64,000 bases of DNA from Palsa-506 sp963836355 (GCA_963836355.1 CAWIJO010000001.1:1-64000); one strand, 5' to 3'. Positions 36,605 to 46,534 are shown, counted from the first letter of the stretch. Numbers and translations are program-made. Notes: a model not told the origin generated them from the sequence alone.

Positions 36605-37810
36605 ATGGATATGACGGTGACAGGGATCGGCTCGGTGGTGGTCGCGGAGTTACGAGCGGCTGGTTACCAAGAGCCGGCGATCGGCCAGTACGCGAGGACG
36701 ATCAGGGTGCTTGCCCGGTTCGCGGCCGGGCGGGGCAGCGATTACAGCCCGGAGCTGGGGGCTGAGTTCGCGTCGATGACGGTCAGCCCGCGGACTGGCC
36801 GGTTCAGCGCGCAGCGGCGGATGGATTACGGCCGGCTCACCCGCGTGTTCGACTCCTGCGTTCGCACGGGGCGGGTGGATCTGTCGGTCCGCAGACGCGG
36901 CGGCGGCGGGCCACGACCGGCACACGCCAGGCTGGCGGAACTGGATGCGGCGTGGGAGGCGGGGATGGCCCGGCGGGGCCTGGCGGCGGCCACGCGCGAG
37001 GCTTACGGGCGGGTGGCCCGCGGTTACCTGGTGTTCTTGGAACAGCGCGGGATCAGCGACCTGGCCGATGCTGACGGCGGCAGCGTGCTGGCGTTCCTGG
37101 AGTCGCTGCTGGACCGGTGGGCAAAGTCGTCGCTGTTCTGGGTGGTGTCGAACTTCCGCCCGTTCCTGAAATTCACCGGCCGCGCTGACCTGGTCGCCGC
37201 GGTGAGCCTGGCCGGAGTCCGGCGGTCCCGCCCGATCATCGAGGTGCTGGGCGATGCTGACCAGGAACTGGTGATCCGGGCCTGCGCCGCGGGGCGCGTC
37301 AGCGCGAGGAACGCGGCGATCACGCTGCTCGCGGTGACGACCGGGCTGCGGGCCTGCGACATCATCGCGCTGCGCCTGGCCGATGCCGGCTGGCGCGGCG
37401 CCACGATCGGCATCATCCAGCGGAAGACCGGTAACCCGCTGACGCTGCCACTGCCTGCGCTGGTGATGGGCAAGCTCGCCGGTTACGTGCTCGGCGAGCG
37501 GCCTGCCACTGCTGATGAGCACGTGTTCGTCCGCTCGCTCGCACCGCACGTGCGGCTGGCCGATCACGCTTCGGTGCACCAGGTGATATCAGCGACGTTC
37601 GCCGCGGCGGGCGTGGCCGATGTGAAAGCCGGGACCCGGTTCCTGCGGCACAGCGCCGCGACGCGGCTGCTGCGCGCAGCGGTGCCGCTGCCGACGATCT
37701 CGTCCGTCCTCGGCCACGCCGCCGAGGACTCGACCAGCGTGTATATGAGCGCTGACCGGGAGCGCCTGCTGCAGTGCGTGCTGCCAGTTCCTGCCGGAGC
37801 CCGGCGATGA
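36605..37810 (+). CDS. ritA: RIT tyrosine recombinase A
   Basis: 401 aa; ATG 36605 with GGAAGGAG upstream. SAM-like N-terminal DNA-binding domain, then the catalytic domain with Arg in TTGLRACDIIALRLAD (~247), a beta-hairpin Lys in QRKTGNPL, Arg-His in TRFLRHSAATRLL, His in SSVLGHAAED and the nucleophile Tyr in SVYMSADR. The usual His of HxLR is Arg here. In RIT elements the three recombinases are thought to act together. The stop overlaps the ATG of the next gene. Confidence 0.9.
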   Translation: MDMTVTGIGSVVVAELRAAGYQEPAIGQYARTIRVLARFAAGRGSDYSPELGAEFASMTVSPRTGRFSAQRRMDYGRLTRVFDSCVRTGRVDLSVRRRGGGGPRPAHARLAELDAAWEAGMARRGLAAATREAYGRVARGYLVFLEQRGISDLADADGGSVLAFLESLLDRWAKSSLFWVVSNFRPFLKFTGRADLVAAVSLAGVRRSRPIIEVLGDADQELVIRACAAGRVSARNAAITLLAVTTGLRACDIIALRLADAGWRGATIGIIQRKTGNPLTLPLPALVMGKLAGYVLGERPATADEHVFVRSLAPHVRLADHASVHQVISATFAAAGVADVKAGTRFLRHSAATRLLRAAVPLPTISSVLGHAAEDSTSVYMSADRERLLQCVLPVPAGARR

Positions 37811-38760
37811 GCGGCGCGAGGTTCACTAGCGCGTTCGCCGCTGACCTGGAGGGCTACCTGGCATTCAAGCAGAACATGGGCTGCTACGGCGCGTCGCGTA
37901 TCTGGTACATGCAGCAGTTCGACGCCTGGTGCGCAGAGCACAGCCGGACCATCTTTGATCAGGGCACCGTCGAAGGCTGGGTGACAGCCCGGCTGGAAAG
38001 CCCGGGCCGGTACCGGTCGTGGATGTCGTACATCCGCGACTTCGGCCGGTGGCTGCAGGCCACCGGCCATGACGACGCCTGCGTGCTGTCGGACCGGTGG
38101 AAAGCCCCGTTCATTCCCCCGCGCCCCTACCTGCTGAGCCGCCAGGAGATCGAAGCGTTCTTCGCCGCGGCGGCGACGCTGGCCACCAGCTCGCCGTGGC
38201 GATGGCAGGCAGCCGCGTTCTTCACCTTGATGCACTCGTGCGGGCTGCGGACCGGCGAAACCCGCGCCCTGAAGACCGCGCACGTGGACCTGGACTACGA
38301 GGACATCGACATCGTCTGGTCCAAGGGAAACCGCAGCCGCAGGCTGCCAGTCACTCCCCAGGTCGCGCGGGTCCTGCAGGCGTGCGACGCCCAATCCCGC
38401 GCCCGGTTCCCCGGCCGGGCGAACTTCTTCGTCTCCGGCACCGGCAACCAGGTCACCGGGGCCACGGCCGCTCAGGTATTTGCCCGGATCCGGGACGAAG
38501 CCGGGCTGGCCCGGCCACTGGCCGGCCGGCAGCCAGTGCCCTGCACATTCCGGCATCACTTCGCCTATGCGGGCATCGAGCGGTGGCGGATCCAGGGCAA
38601 AGACGTGCACGCGATGCTGCCCTGCCTGTCGCGTTACATGGGCCACGCGTCGTTCGACAGCACCTGCTACTACATTCACGCCTCGCCCGACTTCCTGGAC
38701 GCCTACGACGGCATCACCCGGGCGAGCCAGGAACTGCTGCCCGAGGTCGGATTCGGATGA
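37807..38760 (+). CDS. ritB: RIT tyrosine recombinase B
   Basis: 317 aa; ATG 37807 overlaps the ritA stop (ATGA), so it is translationally coupled. The N-terminal core-binding domain (YLAFKQNMGCYGASRIWYMQ) is followed by a catalytic domain with Arg in HSCGLRTGETRALK, Lys in VWSKGNRSRRLPVT, Arg-His in CTFRHHFAYAG, His in SRYMGHASFDST and Tyr in CYYIHASPDF. Complete and of normal length for the family. Confidence 0.9.
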   Translation: MSGARFTSAFAADLEGYLAFKQNMGCYGASRIWYMQQFDAWCAEHSRTIFDQGTVEGWVTARLESPGRYRSWMSYIRDFGRWLQATGHDDACVLSDRWKAPFIPPRPYLLSRQEIEAFFAAAATLATSSPWRWQAAAFFTLMHSCGLRTGETRALKTAHVDLDYEDIDIVWSKGNRSRRLPVTPQVARVLQACDAQSRARFPGRANFFVSGTGNQVTGATAAQVFARIRDEAGLARPLAGRQPVPCTFRHHFAYAGIERWRIQGKDVHAMLPCLSRYMGHASFDSTCYYIHASPDFLDAYDGITRASQELLPEVGFG

Positions 38761-39647
38761 GACGCGACCCGGCAACCGGTGCCCCGGACTTTTTCAGCTA
38801 CGCCCGGGACTACCTGCACGTCTACATGCCCCGGGTCCGGGCACTGTCGGCTAAGACGATCGAGGCCTACCGGATCAGCCTGGAATGCTTCCTGGGCTAC
38901 CTCGCCGAGACCGGGCACGTTCACCGCGAGCACGTCTGCTTCGATCACTTCGACCGGCCTCACCTCAAAGCATGGCTAGCCTGGATGACCGATCATCAGG
39001 GCTACGCGCCGAAGACCGTCACGCTGCGGCTGAGTGCCGTGAAGGCGTTCCTGGCCTACGCGGCCCAGGAAGACATCACGCTCATCGCGCTCAGCCAGGC
39101 AGCCCGGGCGCTCAAAGCCCCGGCCCAGCCCCGCAAGCCCGTCGACTACCTCACCGCGCCCCAGATACGGGCGATCCTGGCCGCGCACACGGGCGCGACC
39201 GCCAAGTCCCGCCGCAACCGGATGCTGCTCATCTTGCTTTACGACACCGCGGCGCGCGTGTCGGAGATCACCGGCCTGACCCTGCAGGACCTGCGCCTCG
39301 ACGAGCCCGGGCACGTGACCCTCACCGGTAAGGGGAACAAGACCCGCGTGGTGCCGCTGACCGGCAAGACGATCAGCCACCTGCGCGTCTATCTCGCCGA
39401 GTTCCACCCGGCCGCCGCGCGCCAGCCCGCGACACGGCCGCTGTTCTACAGCCTCCACGACGGGCAGCCCGCCCGGCTGTCAGCAGACACGGTCTCCGCC
39501 GTGCTCAGCCAGGCCGCACAATCTGCGCGCCAGAACTGCCCGTCCATACCCGGCAGCATCCACTGCCACCTGCTGCGCAAGACTGGGGTGCCCCGAAGCT
39601 TCCGGACAGTCCATCCAATAGGATGGACGTCTGGAAAGGTGAAGTAA

Positions 39648-39938
39648 TTGCCTCGACCGAAGAAGAGCTTCTCACCGGAATTCAAAGATGAAGCCGTGAA
39701 GATGGTGATCGAGACGTCGCGTCCGATCGCCCGAGTGGCGAAGGAGCTCGGTATCAACGAAGGCACACTCGGTAACTGGGTGAGCGTCTACCGCCGTGAT
39801 CATGCCGGCGAAGAACCGCCGCTAACCGTGAATGAGCGCGCGCGGCTGCGCGAGCTCGAGCGGGAAACCCGGGAACAGAGGATGGAGCTCGAGTTCCTGA
39901 AAAAAGCCGCGGCATACTTCGCCCGCGACCATCGGTGA
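39648..39938 (+). CDS. IS3-A OrfA (copy 2)
   Basis: 96 aa, TTG start preceded by GGAAAGGTG. Same HTH_Tnp_1 protein as at 6365 with two substitutions (METS/METS-type change MSR to TSR near residue 20 and Phe to Leu near 33). Intact, but its OrfB partner is destroyed, so it can only act in trans or as a repressor-like fragment. Confidence 0.85.
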   Translation: MPRPKKSFSPEFKDEAVKMVIETSRPIARVAKELGINEGTLGNWVSVYRRDHAGEEPPLTVNERARLRELERETREQRMELEFLKKAAAYFARDHR

Positions 39939-39982
39939 CCGAGAAATTCGAGTTCATCGACGCGGAGTATGCGGCTTACCAG

Positions 39983-40933
39983 GAAGCTTATCCAAAATTG
40001 AGTTTAAAGAAGTACAGTCCTACAGCCGCCCGATAGGACGTGGCGTACGTACGGAGCGGCCGCCGGTAATCGGTGTGGAGAATACGCCAGGATTTGAGAT
40101 GAGCGATCGCGCGTTCGACCGGGGCACGCAGCATATTTACCTGGGCATTGAATTCCTTCTGCCAGTCGAGCAATTCCCCGCCTTGCGGCTTCTTAAACGG
40201 GGTGATGAAGCCCGAGCCCTGATAGCCTTTGTCGCCGATTCCGCTGAAAGCAGCCGCCATGACATCTGCGGTTTCTGTCTCCGCAAGGGCTGTCATGTCG
40301 TGATTATGCCCGGTAACGGGCTCGGATACGAATATGAGGTCGCCCCGGAGATTCGAGACGGCCTGACCATTAAAGCCGGTTGTCTTATGCTTTCCCGACC
40401 ACAGTTCTGGTGTATCGCGCCAGGACCAGGTGGGTGCCAGGAAGCCGTCTACCAGCACCGTCTGCTCACGGGCGACGGCTTCTTCCGCTTCCTCCGCGGT
40501 CGGCCTGTCTTCTTCGGTGGACGCCTCGATGAGCGGCGTGAATTTCGCGATGATCCCGGAGATTACCGGCTGCGACGTGTCGAAGATTTCCGCCCAGACT
40601 TCCTGGATGATGTTCTGTCGCATGTACCCGCTCGCCACGACGACGGCTTCTCGCAGAGAAAGGTCCTTCGGGCGCCCGATTCCTTTATGCCATGGCTCTT
40701 CGAGCTGTTCTTCGATGCGCCACACCAGTTCGTCGAGTTGCTCTGAGTCAAGCCCTGACATACGATCGTACCGCAACGGCTTCTCCGTTCCGTGAAAGGT
40801 TTGGTAGCACATCCCTTCTATCGGATGGAGAAGTCGTTGCCCGGCAGGCGCGCCGAACCAAAGAATGTCTATTTGATGACGCTTGCCTATGACGCGAGAG
40901 CCGAGATCAACTGAGGACTTTTAAATAATCTTC
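39983..40933 (-). mobile_element. IS5-family element (ISL2-like), copy 1
   Basis: 951 bp; ends GAAGCTTATCCAAAA and complement GAAGATTATTTAAAA, 3-bp duplication CAG (39980-39982 and 40934-40936). The second copy (59205-61321) gives the same ends and the duplication ACG, which fixes the borders. It is less GC-rich than its surroundings, with AT-rich termini, suggesting a recent arrival from another host. Confidence 0.88.
39988..40812 (-). CDS. IS5-family transposase
   Basis: 274 aa; ATG 40812 preceded by AGAAGGG. N-terminal HTH_Tnp_4 region (LSLREAVVVASGYMRQNIIQ, then FDTSQPVISGIIAKFTPLIE) and DDE_Tnp_4 domain with Asp in QTVLVDGFLAPTWSW, Asp in GIGDKGYQGSGFITPF and Glu in LRAPVERAIAHLKSW. Intact here; the copy at 59210 is broken by IS30 near its fifth codon. 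The stop lies close to the element end, as in compact IS5 elements. Confidence 0.93.
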   Translation of the reverse strand: MCYQTFHGTEKPLRYDRMSGLDSEQLDELVWRIEEQLEEPWHKGIGRPKDLSLREAVVVASGYMRQNIIQEVWAEIFDTSQPVISGIIAKFTPLIEASTEEDRPTAEEAEEAVAREQTVLVDGFLAPTWSWRDTPELWSGKHKTTGFNGQAVSNLRGDLIFVSEPVTGHNHDMTALAETETADVMAAAFSGIGDKGYQGSGFITPFKKPQGGELLDWQKEFNAQVNMLRAPVERAIAHLKSWRILHTDYRRPLRTYATSYRAAVGLYFFKLNFG

Positions 40934-41201
40934 CAGGAATCAGATGAGCGGTACGTGCCGTCGGTCGTGCAAATGTGCAGGTGGATGGAGGTGTCGCGGT
41001 CCGGGTTCTACGAATGGCGGAACGCGCCGGAATCGGCGACGGCGAAAAGGCGCGGGGAACTCGCTTTGATCGTGCGGAAGTCATTCGATGAATCGGATGG
41101 GACGTACGGGTACCGGCGGGTGCACACGGACCTGGTGGCCTGGGGCGTGCCAGGCCGGGCCGGAGCTGGTGCGGTCGGTGATGCGCGAGCTGGGCCTGCA
41201 G

Positions 41202-43188
41202 CAATGCCATGTAGTTCAGCGTGATCGCTGCTGATGGTCCTGCGGCGGGACGTCCCTTGATCTGGCGGCTTCCGGTTACAGGCTGTGATTTCTGATTGGC
41301 TGCAGGCCTGGTTCCGCTGGCTGGCTGCGTGGCTGCGATCGGCGGGCGACACGCCCTTGCGGATGCCGGTACCGGCGGGAGGCTCCCGGTAGAAGAGGAG
41401 GTGACTAATCAGCCTTTTCCGCCCGGGAGCCTCCTCATGCTCTTCTACCCTGTCATGCCGCCGGATGTCACGCTCTCGTGTGCGGAAGATGCCGCGCTGG
41501 GCCTGCTGGGGCAGGCGGGCATGGTCGCGGTGCGGGTGGCGGACCTGGCCTGGCCGGCCGGGCCGGGCCCGGGTAAGGACGGCCGGACGGCGCTGACCGC
41601 GGCGGCGGCGGGGAAGATCCGCACCGGGGACCGTGTGGTCTTCCTCAAGCCGGTGGCGGTCGCGGCAGCGGTGGTCCGCCGTGACGGGCGGGTGCAGGCT
41701 GGCGGGCATCCGGCGGATCACGCCCGCCTCGGCGTGGCCGAGGACAGGCTGGATGCCCTGGCCGGCCAGGCGGACGTTATCGGCCAGATCGCCGCGGGCG
41801 TCACGCTGAACGGGAAGGTCAAGGGCGCGGCGCGGCGGGCGATGACGCCGGCGCTGGCGATCCGGCTCACCCTGCTGATGACGCTCCTGCCCGACGCGGA
41901 CTACGCCGAAGTGACGGGCGCCCTGCTCGGGGACCTGGCGCTGGTGCCGTGGCAGCGCCCGTACCGGGTGCCGACCGCGACGGTTTTCTGCACCTGGCGG
42001 GACGCGCTCGGGCCCGGCCCGCTGGAGCAGCTGCGGGACCTGGTGCTGGCCGGGATCGACGCCGAGCACCGCGACCACGATTACCGGGCGGTCACGATCG
42101 GCGCCCTGGACGCCTGCTCCATCGACGGGTCGCTGACCCGGGTCCCGGACACCCCGGCGAACCGGGCCGCGTTCGGCTCGGCCGGCACCGCCGATGACTC
42201 CTCGCCCTACCCCCAGCAGCGGGATCTGTGGCTGTCGCACGCCTCCACCCGCGCCGCCCTGGCGGTGGTGTCCGGTCCGTCCGGCGCCGCCGCCGGCGGC
42301 GGGCGGGAGAAGGGCGAGGCCGAGCAGGCGCTGCTGGACCAGGCCCTGAAGGACTACCCGCACCTGTTCACCCCGGGCCGGCTGTGGGTGCTCGACCGGA
42401 ACTTCCCCGGCGCGCCAAGGATCAAGCGGATGCTCGCCACCGGCACCCATGTGCTGATCCGCGTCAAGGACGGCATCACGCTGCACCGGACCGGGGGCTT
42501 CCTGCCCGACGGCTCCTACCTGGCCAGCATCCGCGGCGGCGGGGTCACGCTCACCGTCCGCGTGATCGAGTACACCGTCACCGTCGCCGGGGCCGACGCC
42601 CCGGAGCTGTTCGCCCTGATCACCGACCTGCACGACCACGCCGCCTACCCGGCGCAGGTCCTCGCCGCCGCCTACCACTGGCGGTGGATAGGGTCGGAGA
42701 CCTGCCTGAAGGAAGCCAAGTCCGCGATCAGCGGCGCCGGCCCGTCCACCGGCGCGATGCTCCGCTCCGCCAGCCCGGCCCTCATCGCCCAGGAGCACGC
42801 CGCCTGGATCACCGCCGTCGAGCTGACCCGCGCAGCAGCCCGCGCCGCCGCGGCGATCGCCGTCCCGGCCGGAAAGGGCAAGCGCGCCGGCCAGCCCGTG
42901 CACCCGCGCGAGATTCTCGTTTACCGCCGCACGCCGCGCGATCATCGCCACTACCCGGTCCGGCGCGGCCACCGCCAGCCTGCCCGCCGCGCTGACCGAG
43001 GCGAACCGCGACGCCATCCTGGCCGGCCTGGCCCGCCGGCGCGTAGACACCGACCGCAACCGGCACCGCGACCGGAAGACCAAGGCCCGGCCGGGCTTCC
43101 CGCCCGGCGGGCCGCGCATTCCCGTCCTCACCGCGAAAGCCGAGATCAGCATCTGCGGCCCCATCGCCGCCTGAACGCCCCATCTCCC
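41202..43188 (+). mobile_element. IS4-A, copy 1 (right end missing)
   Basis: 1987 bp, inserted in IS3-A OrfB with a perfect 10-bp duplication GGGCCTGCAG (41192-41201 and 43189-43198). The left end CAATGCCATGTAGTTCAGCG is present, but the element stops at CATCTCCC, 184 bp before the right terminal repeat of copy 2. A clean duplication next to a non-terminal end is unusual. Confidence 0.85.
41437..43174 (+). pseudogene. IS4-A transposase (copy 1), frameshifted
   Basis: Same protein as 51951-53687, but with an extra T in GAGATTCTCG at ~42915, so the last ~85 codons are out of frame; a second one-base difference lies upstream of the start (~41416). The three acidic catalytic segments precede the break, so some activity cannot be excluded. 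Confidence 0.85.
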
Positions 43189-44063
43189 GGGCCTGCAGGC
43201 TTGCCAGCCGCGGCCGTGGCGGTTCAGCCTCACCGAGGGCGACGGCCAGGAGCATGACATTCCCGATCTCGTGAACCGGGATTTCACGGCCGGCGCGCCG
43301 GGCGAGAAAATGGTAGGCGACATAACCTATATTCCGACCTGGCAGGGCTGGCTCTATTTGGCGACGGTTATCGACTGTCATACGAAGGAAGTGATCGGGT
43401 GGGCTACGGACGATAACTACAAGACGCCGCTCATCGAGAGGGCCATCGAGATGGCCGCCCGCAATTATCCTCTCGCCGGGAATGCTATCTTCCACTCCGA
43501 CCGCGGCAGCAACTACACATCCCGGCAGTTCGCCGGGACGCTCAGGAAATACAACCTTCGGCATTCGGCCGGGCGCACCGGGATCTGCTACGATAATGCC
43601 ATGGCCGAATCGTTCTTCGCCGCGCTGAAGAACGAGCGCGTCCACCGGACCCAGTATCCGACTCGTGAGCACGCGCGCCGGGATGTTGTGAGGTACATCG
43701 AATTCTGGTACAACTCGAAGCGCAGGCACTCCGGGCTTCAGTACCGAACCCCACGGCAGGTCCGCGAGGAATACCTGGAACGGCAGTCCGCAGCGTGAAT
43801 TAACCACAAATACGCTGTCCGGAAAGCCCGGGGTAGATCAGACCAAGGCCATGGACCTCTACCAGCAAGGCATCCCGCTCCCGGCCATCATGCGCCTGCT
43901 TGGCCACGAGAACGCATCGACAACCTCAGCGTTTTATGCTTTCGCCACCCTGGACATGATGCGGCAGGCCATCACCAAAGCCACCCCCGCGATCAGCGTC
44001 CCGGTCACCGAACCCCTCACCGACGAAAAGCTCCAGGCCCTCTGCAGTCTCCGATAGCCCGAA

Positions 44064-44148
44064 CGTCAAGCCGGGGAATCCGTCAGCAGGCACGGCCTGA
44101 GCAGGCCATCCTCAGGTTCTCCGGCTTAACATCAACCTCGGCATAATC
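44064..44148. repeat. RIT right inverted repeat
   Basis: Complement of 36470-36554 with few mismatches; ends CCTCGGCATAATC at 44148. Just after it the IS3-B frame resumes (on the minus strand it ends in ...LSGLIHH). Confidence 0.85.
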
Positions 44149-44567
44149 ATTATGATGAATCAGCCCGGATAGATCCTTGACACCCTCACGGCGCCGTGTG
44201 AATATAGCCTGATTAATAGCATCGAGGACCAGGTCCGTGGTCATCGATGCCGAAACCTTCCAGCCCAGGATCCGGCGGGCATAGGCATCAATGACGAACG
44301 CGGCATACACCCAGCCCGCCTGCGTGGATACATAGGTGAAATCCGCCACCCACAGTCGGTTCGGCGCCAGCGGCCGGAAGTTGCGCCTGACCAGGTCCTT
44401 CGCCCGGGCAGCGGCCGGGTCGGCGATGGTGGTCCGCTTGACCGTGCCGCGGCGGGCGCCGCGCAGGCCCAGGGCCCAATGCCACGTAGCGTAATTTGAT
44501 CTTGGTCGTGGCTGGGTTCGGCGTGGCGGCGTGATCGAGGCTGGCGCGGATGCTTTGATCACCGGCC

Positions 44568-45815
44568 ATGAGCTCGTGTGTGGTGGTTCGTCCTGATCAG
44601 GTGTCGCTAGGCGTGCTGGTGGCCGCGGTGCCGCGGGATGTGATCGACGTGGCGGTCGCGGCCTGCGGGGTTGCCGACAAGCGGGCGGGCGGGAAGCTCC
44701 CCGCGCATGTGATCGCTTACCTGACGATGGCGATGTCGCTGTTTCCCGACGATGACTATGAAGAGGTCGCGGCCAGGGTCACTGGCTCGCTGTCGGACTG
44801 GGGCTGCTGGAACGCGGCGTGGAGCGTGCCGACCGCCAGCGGGATCACCCAGGCCCGTAAGCGGCTGGGCCGGAACGTGATGCCGGAGATCTTCGAGGGG
44901 GTGGCCGAGGCGGTGGCTACCTCGGACACGCGGGGGGCGTGGCTGCGGGAGTGGCGGCTGCTGGCCATCGACGGTTTCGAGGTCGACCTGCCGGACACTC
45001 CCGCTAACGCCGGCGAGTTCGGGTACGCCGGGCCGGGGGACAACCGGTCGGCGTTCCCCAAGGCCCGGGTGGTGGCGCTGGCCGAGTGCGGCACGCACGC
45101 GTTCCTCGCCGCCGAGGCCGGCGCCTGGACGGCCGGGGAGAAGACCGTGGCCAGCCGGCTCTACCCGCGGCTGAACCCCGGCGAGCTATTAACCGCCGAC
45201 CGGAACTTCTACTCCTGGGACGCCTGGCAGCTGGCCGCCGGGACCGGCGCCGCCCTGCTGTGGCGGGCACCGGCCCAGCTCGGGCTGCCGGTGGTCGCCG
45301 TCCTGCCGGACGGCAGCTACCTGAGCGTCCTGGTCAGGCCCGGCATCCGCCGGGCCCGCCGGGCGGCAGTCATCGCGGCCGCCCGCGCCGGGCAGGATAT
45401 TGAACCCGGTGACGCGCACCTGGTCCGGGTCGTCGAGTACAACGTGCCCGACCGGGAGGGCAGCGGCTCGGGCGAGCTGATCGTGCTGCTGACCACGATC
45501 ACCAGCCCGGCCGCCGCCCGCGCCGGCGAGCTCGCGTCTGCCTACCATCAGCGGTGGGAAGAAGAAACCGCGAATGACCAGCTCAAAACGCACCTGCGCG
45601 GACCCGGGCGGGTCCTGCGGTCGCGGCTGCCGGACCTGGTCCACCAGGAGATCTGGGCCTACCTGATCGTCCACTACGCGATCAGCGTCCTGATCGCCCG
45701 GGCCGCCGAGGCCGCCGACCTTGACCCGGACCGGGTCAGTTACACCCGCGTCCTGCGCATCATCCGCCGTACCGCCACCGGGACGGCGGCCTTTCCCCCC
45801 TCAGCGCTGGACTGA
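44568..45815 (+). CDS. IS4-family transposase (IS4-B)
   Basis: 415 aa; ATG 44568 has no strong ribosome site. N-terminal IS4 domain (PRDVIDVAVAACGVADKRAG ... LTMAMSLFPDDDYEEVAARV), catalytic Asp in WRLLAIDGFEVDLPDTPAN, Asp in ELLTADRNFYSWDAW, and the Y-R-E-K signature in SAYHQRWEEETANDQLKTHL. Intact. About 440 bp of non-coding sequence lies between its stop and the right end. Confidence 0.93.
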   Translation: MSSCVVVRPDQVSLGVLVAAVPRDVIDVAVAACGVADKRAGGKLPAHVIAYLTMAMSLFPDDDYEEVAARVTGSLSDWGCWNAAWSVPTASGITQARKRLGRNVMPEIFEGVAEAVATSDTRGAWLREWRLLAIDGFEVDLPDTPANAGEFGYAGPGDNRSAFPKARVVALAECGTHAFLAAEAGAWTAGEKTVASRLYPRLNPGELLTADRNFYSWDAWQLAAGTGAALLWRAPAQLGLPVVAVLPDGSYLSVLVRPGIRRARRAAVIAAARAGQDIEPGDAHLVRVVEYNVPDREGSGSGELIVLLTTITSPAAARAGELASAYHQRWEEETANDQLKTHLRGPGRVLRSRLPDLVHQEIWAYLIVHYAISVLIARAAEAADLDPDRVSYTRVLRIIRRTATGTAAFPPSALD

Positions 45816-45870
45816 CGTCCTGCCCGACGTCCTGGCCCAGATCACCAGGATGGCTTCAAGAACGACATTT

Positions 45871-46068
45871 GGCCCCACCTGCGGACGAGTTTCGGCCCCA
45901 CATGTTGATCTTCGAGGCGTCGGCTGGGAGCGAGTTTCGGCCCCACCCGTTGCGCCCGGCAGGGCTCCAAGCAGCAGCGAAAGGGAATCGCTGGGTGGGG
46001 CCAGCTCTCAGCCGCCCAACTTCCGGAGATTCTGAGGGTGGGGCCATTGTTCGCTCCCAAGTGGGGCC
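45871..46068. repeat. Six-copy GTGGGGCC array in IS4-B tail
   Basis: GGCCCCAC occurs at 45871, 45894 and 45939, and the inverted form GTGGGGCC at 45995, 46038 and 46061, several within a GAGTTTC-GGCCCCAC context. This is a symmetrical 3+3 arrangement in the non-coding tail. It may be remnants of another element's ends or protein-binding sites; function unknown. Confidence 0.7.
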
Positions 46069-46534
46069 ACGACTCACCCACAGAGCCACCAGGAAGATCA
46101 ACCCGCCCCGCCGGCACCGCACCAGCCCGCGCGCCGTCAAAAGAGCCCGCCACAACAACTACCGCGTCAAGAAACCCAGCGAGGCCGCCAGCACCCGCCA
46201 CGACGGGCCAGCCACCATCCACATCCACCACGCCAACCCCCGCGCAGCATGATCAACTTACGCTACGTGGCATTGGCCCAGGGCCCCCATCAGCCGCTGC
46301 ACGGTGCAGCGGGCCACGTCAATGCCCATCCCGCGCAGGTGCAGCCACATTTTCCTAGCACCATACGCCCGGTAATTATCATCGTATTCCGCGGCGATAA
46401 CCCTTTTCAGGGCCTCGTCCCGCAACGCCCGCGCCGACGGCGGCCGGGAACGCGCCTCGTAGTAACTCGACGGGGCGAATGCGCAGCCCAGCTCAGTCAG
46501 CTGGGCGCACACCGGCTCGACCCCGAACCTCCTT

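Larger units (their letters stand above)
39935..43798 (+). pseudogene. IS3-A OrfB (copy 2), split by IS5 and IS4-A
   Basis: Three pieces: 39935-39982, 40934-41201 (HTH part, with an extra A near 41151 shifting the frame) and 43199-43798 (catalytic part from LQACQPRPWRF to VREEYLERQSAA). The D-D-E residues are all in the last piece. The frame can be rebuilt by removing IS5 plus one CAG and IS4-A plus one GGGCCTGCAG. Confidence 0.9.
39584..43839 (+). mobile_element. IS3-A, copy 2 (interrupted)
   Basis: Same element as 6301-7604, inserted in ritC with the duplication AGAC (39580-39583 and 43840-43843). Its OrfB carries an IS5 insertion (39983-40933) and an IS4-A insertion (41202-43188). Outside the insertions it is almost identical to copy 1, apart from a one-base insertion near 41151. 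Confidence 0.9.
38757..44057 (+). pseudogene. ritC: RIT tyrosine recombinase C, split by IS3-A copy 2
   Basis: ATG 38757 overlaps the ritB stop (ATGA). The first part runs to 39583 (Arg in DTAARVSEITGLTLQDLR, Lys in LTGKGNKTRVVPLTGK, His-Arg in CHLLRKT). Removing the insertion and one AGAC copy continues in frame at 43844 with KAMDLYQQGIPLPAIMRLLG, HENASTTSAFYAF (His and Tyr) to the stop at 44057. All catalytic residues would be present in the rebuilt ~345-aa protein, so the insertion alone inactivates it. Confidence 0.88.
36470..44148 (+). mobile_element. RIT (recombinase-in-trio) element
   Basis: Three tyrosine recombinase genes in one direction with ATGA overlaps lie between ~85-bp inverted repeats (36470-36554 and 44064-44148). 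This is the described organisation of RIT elements. It is inserted in IS3-B OrfB between the codons for HH and the SDRG motif. The third gene is split by IS3-A copy 2. Without that insertion the element would be about 3.4 kb. Confidence 0.85.
44477..46275 (+). mobile_element. IS4-B (IS4-family element)
   Basis: 1799 bp; near-perfect inverted ends (CAATGCCACGTAGCGTAA with TTTGATC/GTTGATC following), 10-bp duplication GCCCAGGGCC (44467-44476 and 46276-46285). It lies in OrfB of IS3-B. The end sequence CAATGCCA-GTAG is shared with IS4-A, so the two belong to one IS4 subgroup. Confidence 0.9.
36133..46512 (-). pseudogene. IS3-B OrfB in three pieces
   Basis: N-terminal piece 46512-46276 (YRAYGARKMWLHLRGMGIDV ... 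LMGALG) resumes after IS4-B at 44476 as LRGARRGTVKRTTIAD ... NRLWVADFTYVSTQAGWVYA (first Asp) to LSGLIHH. It resumes after the RIT element at ~36441 as GSQYTAVRFTDRLLGEGIDP, then DAHDNSLAESVNGLYKTELI (Glu). Extra one-base breaks lie at ~36435 (SDRG/GSQYT) and ~36175 near the C-terminus (true end at 36133). Confidence 0.85.

Noticed and set aside
41008..43323. 771-aa minus-strand frame
   Set aside because: Shadow crossing three different elements (IS3-A, IS4-A, IS3-A); it cannot be one gene.
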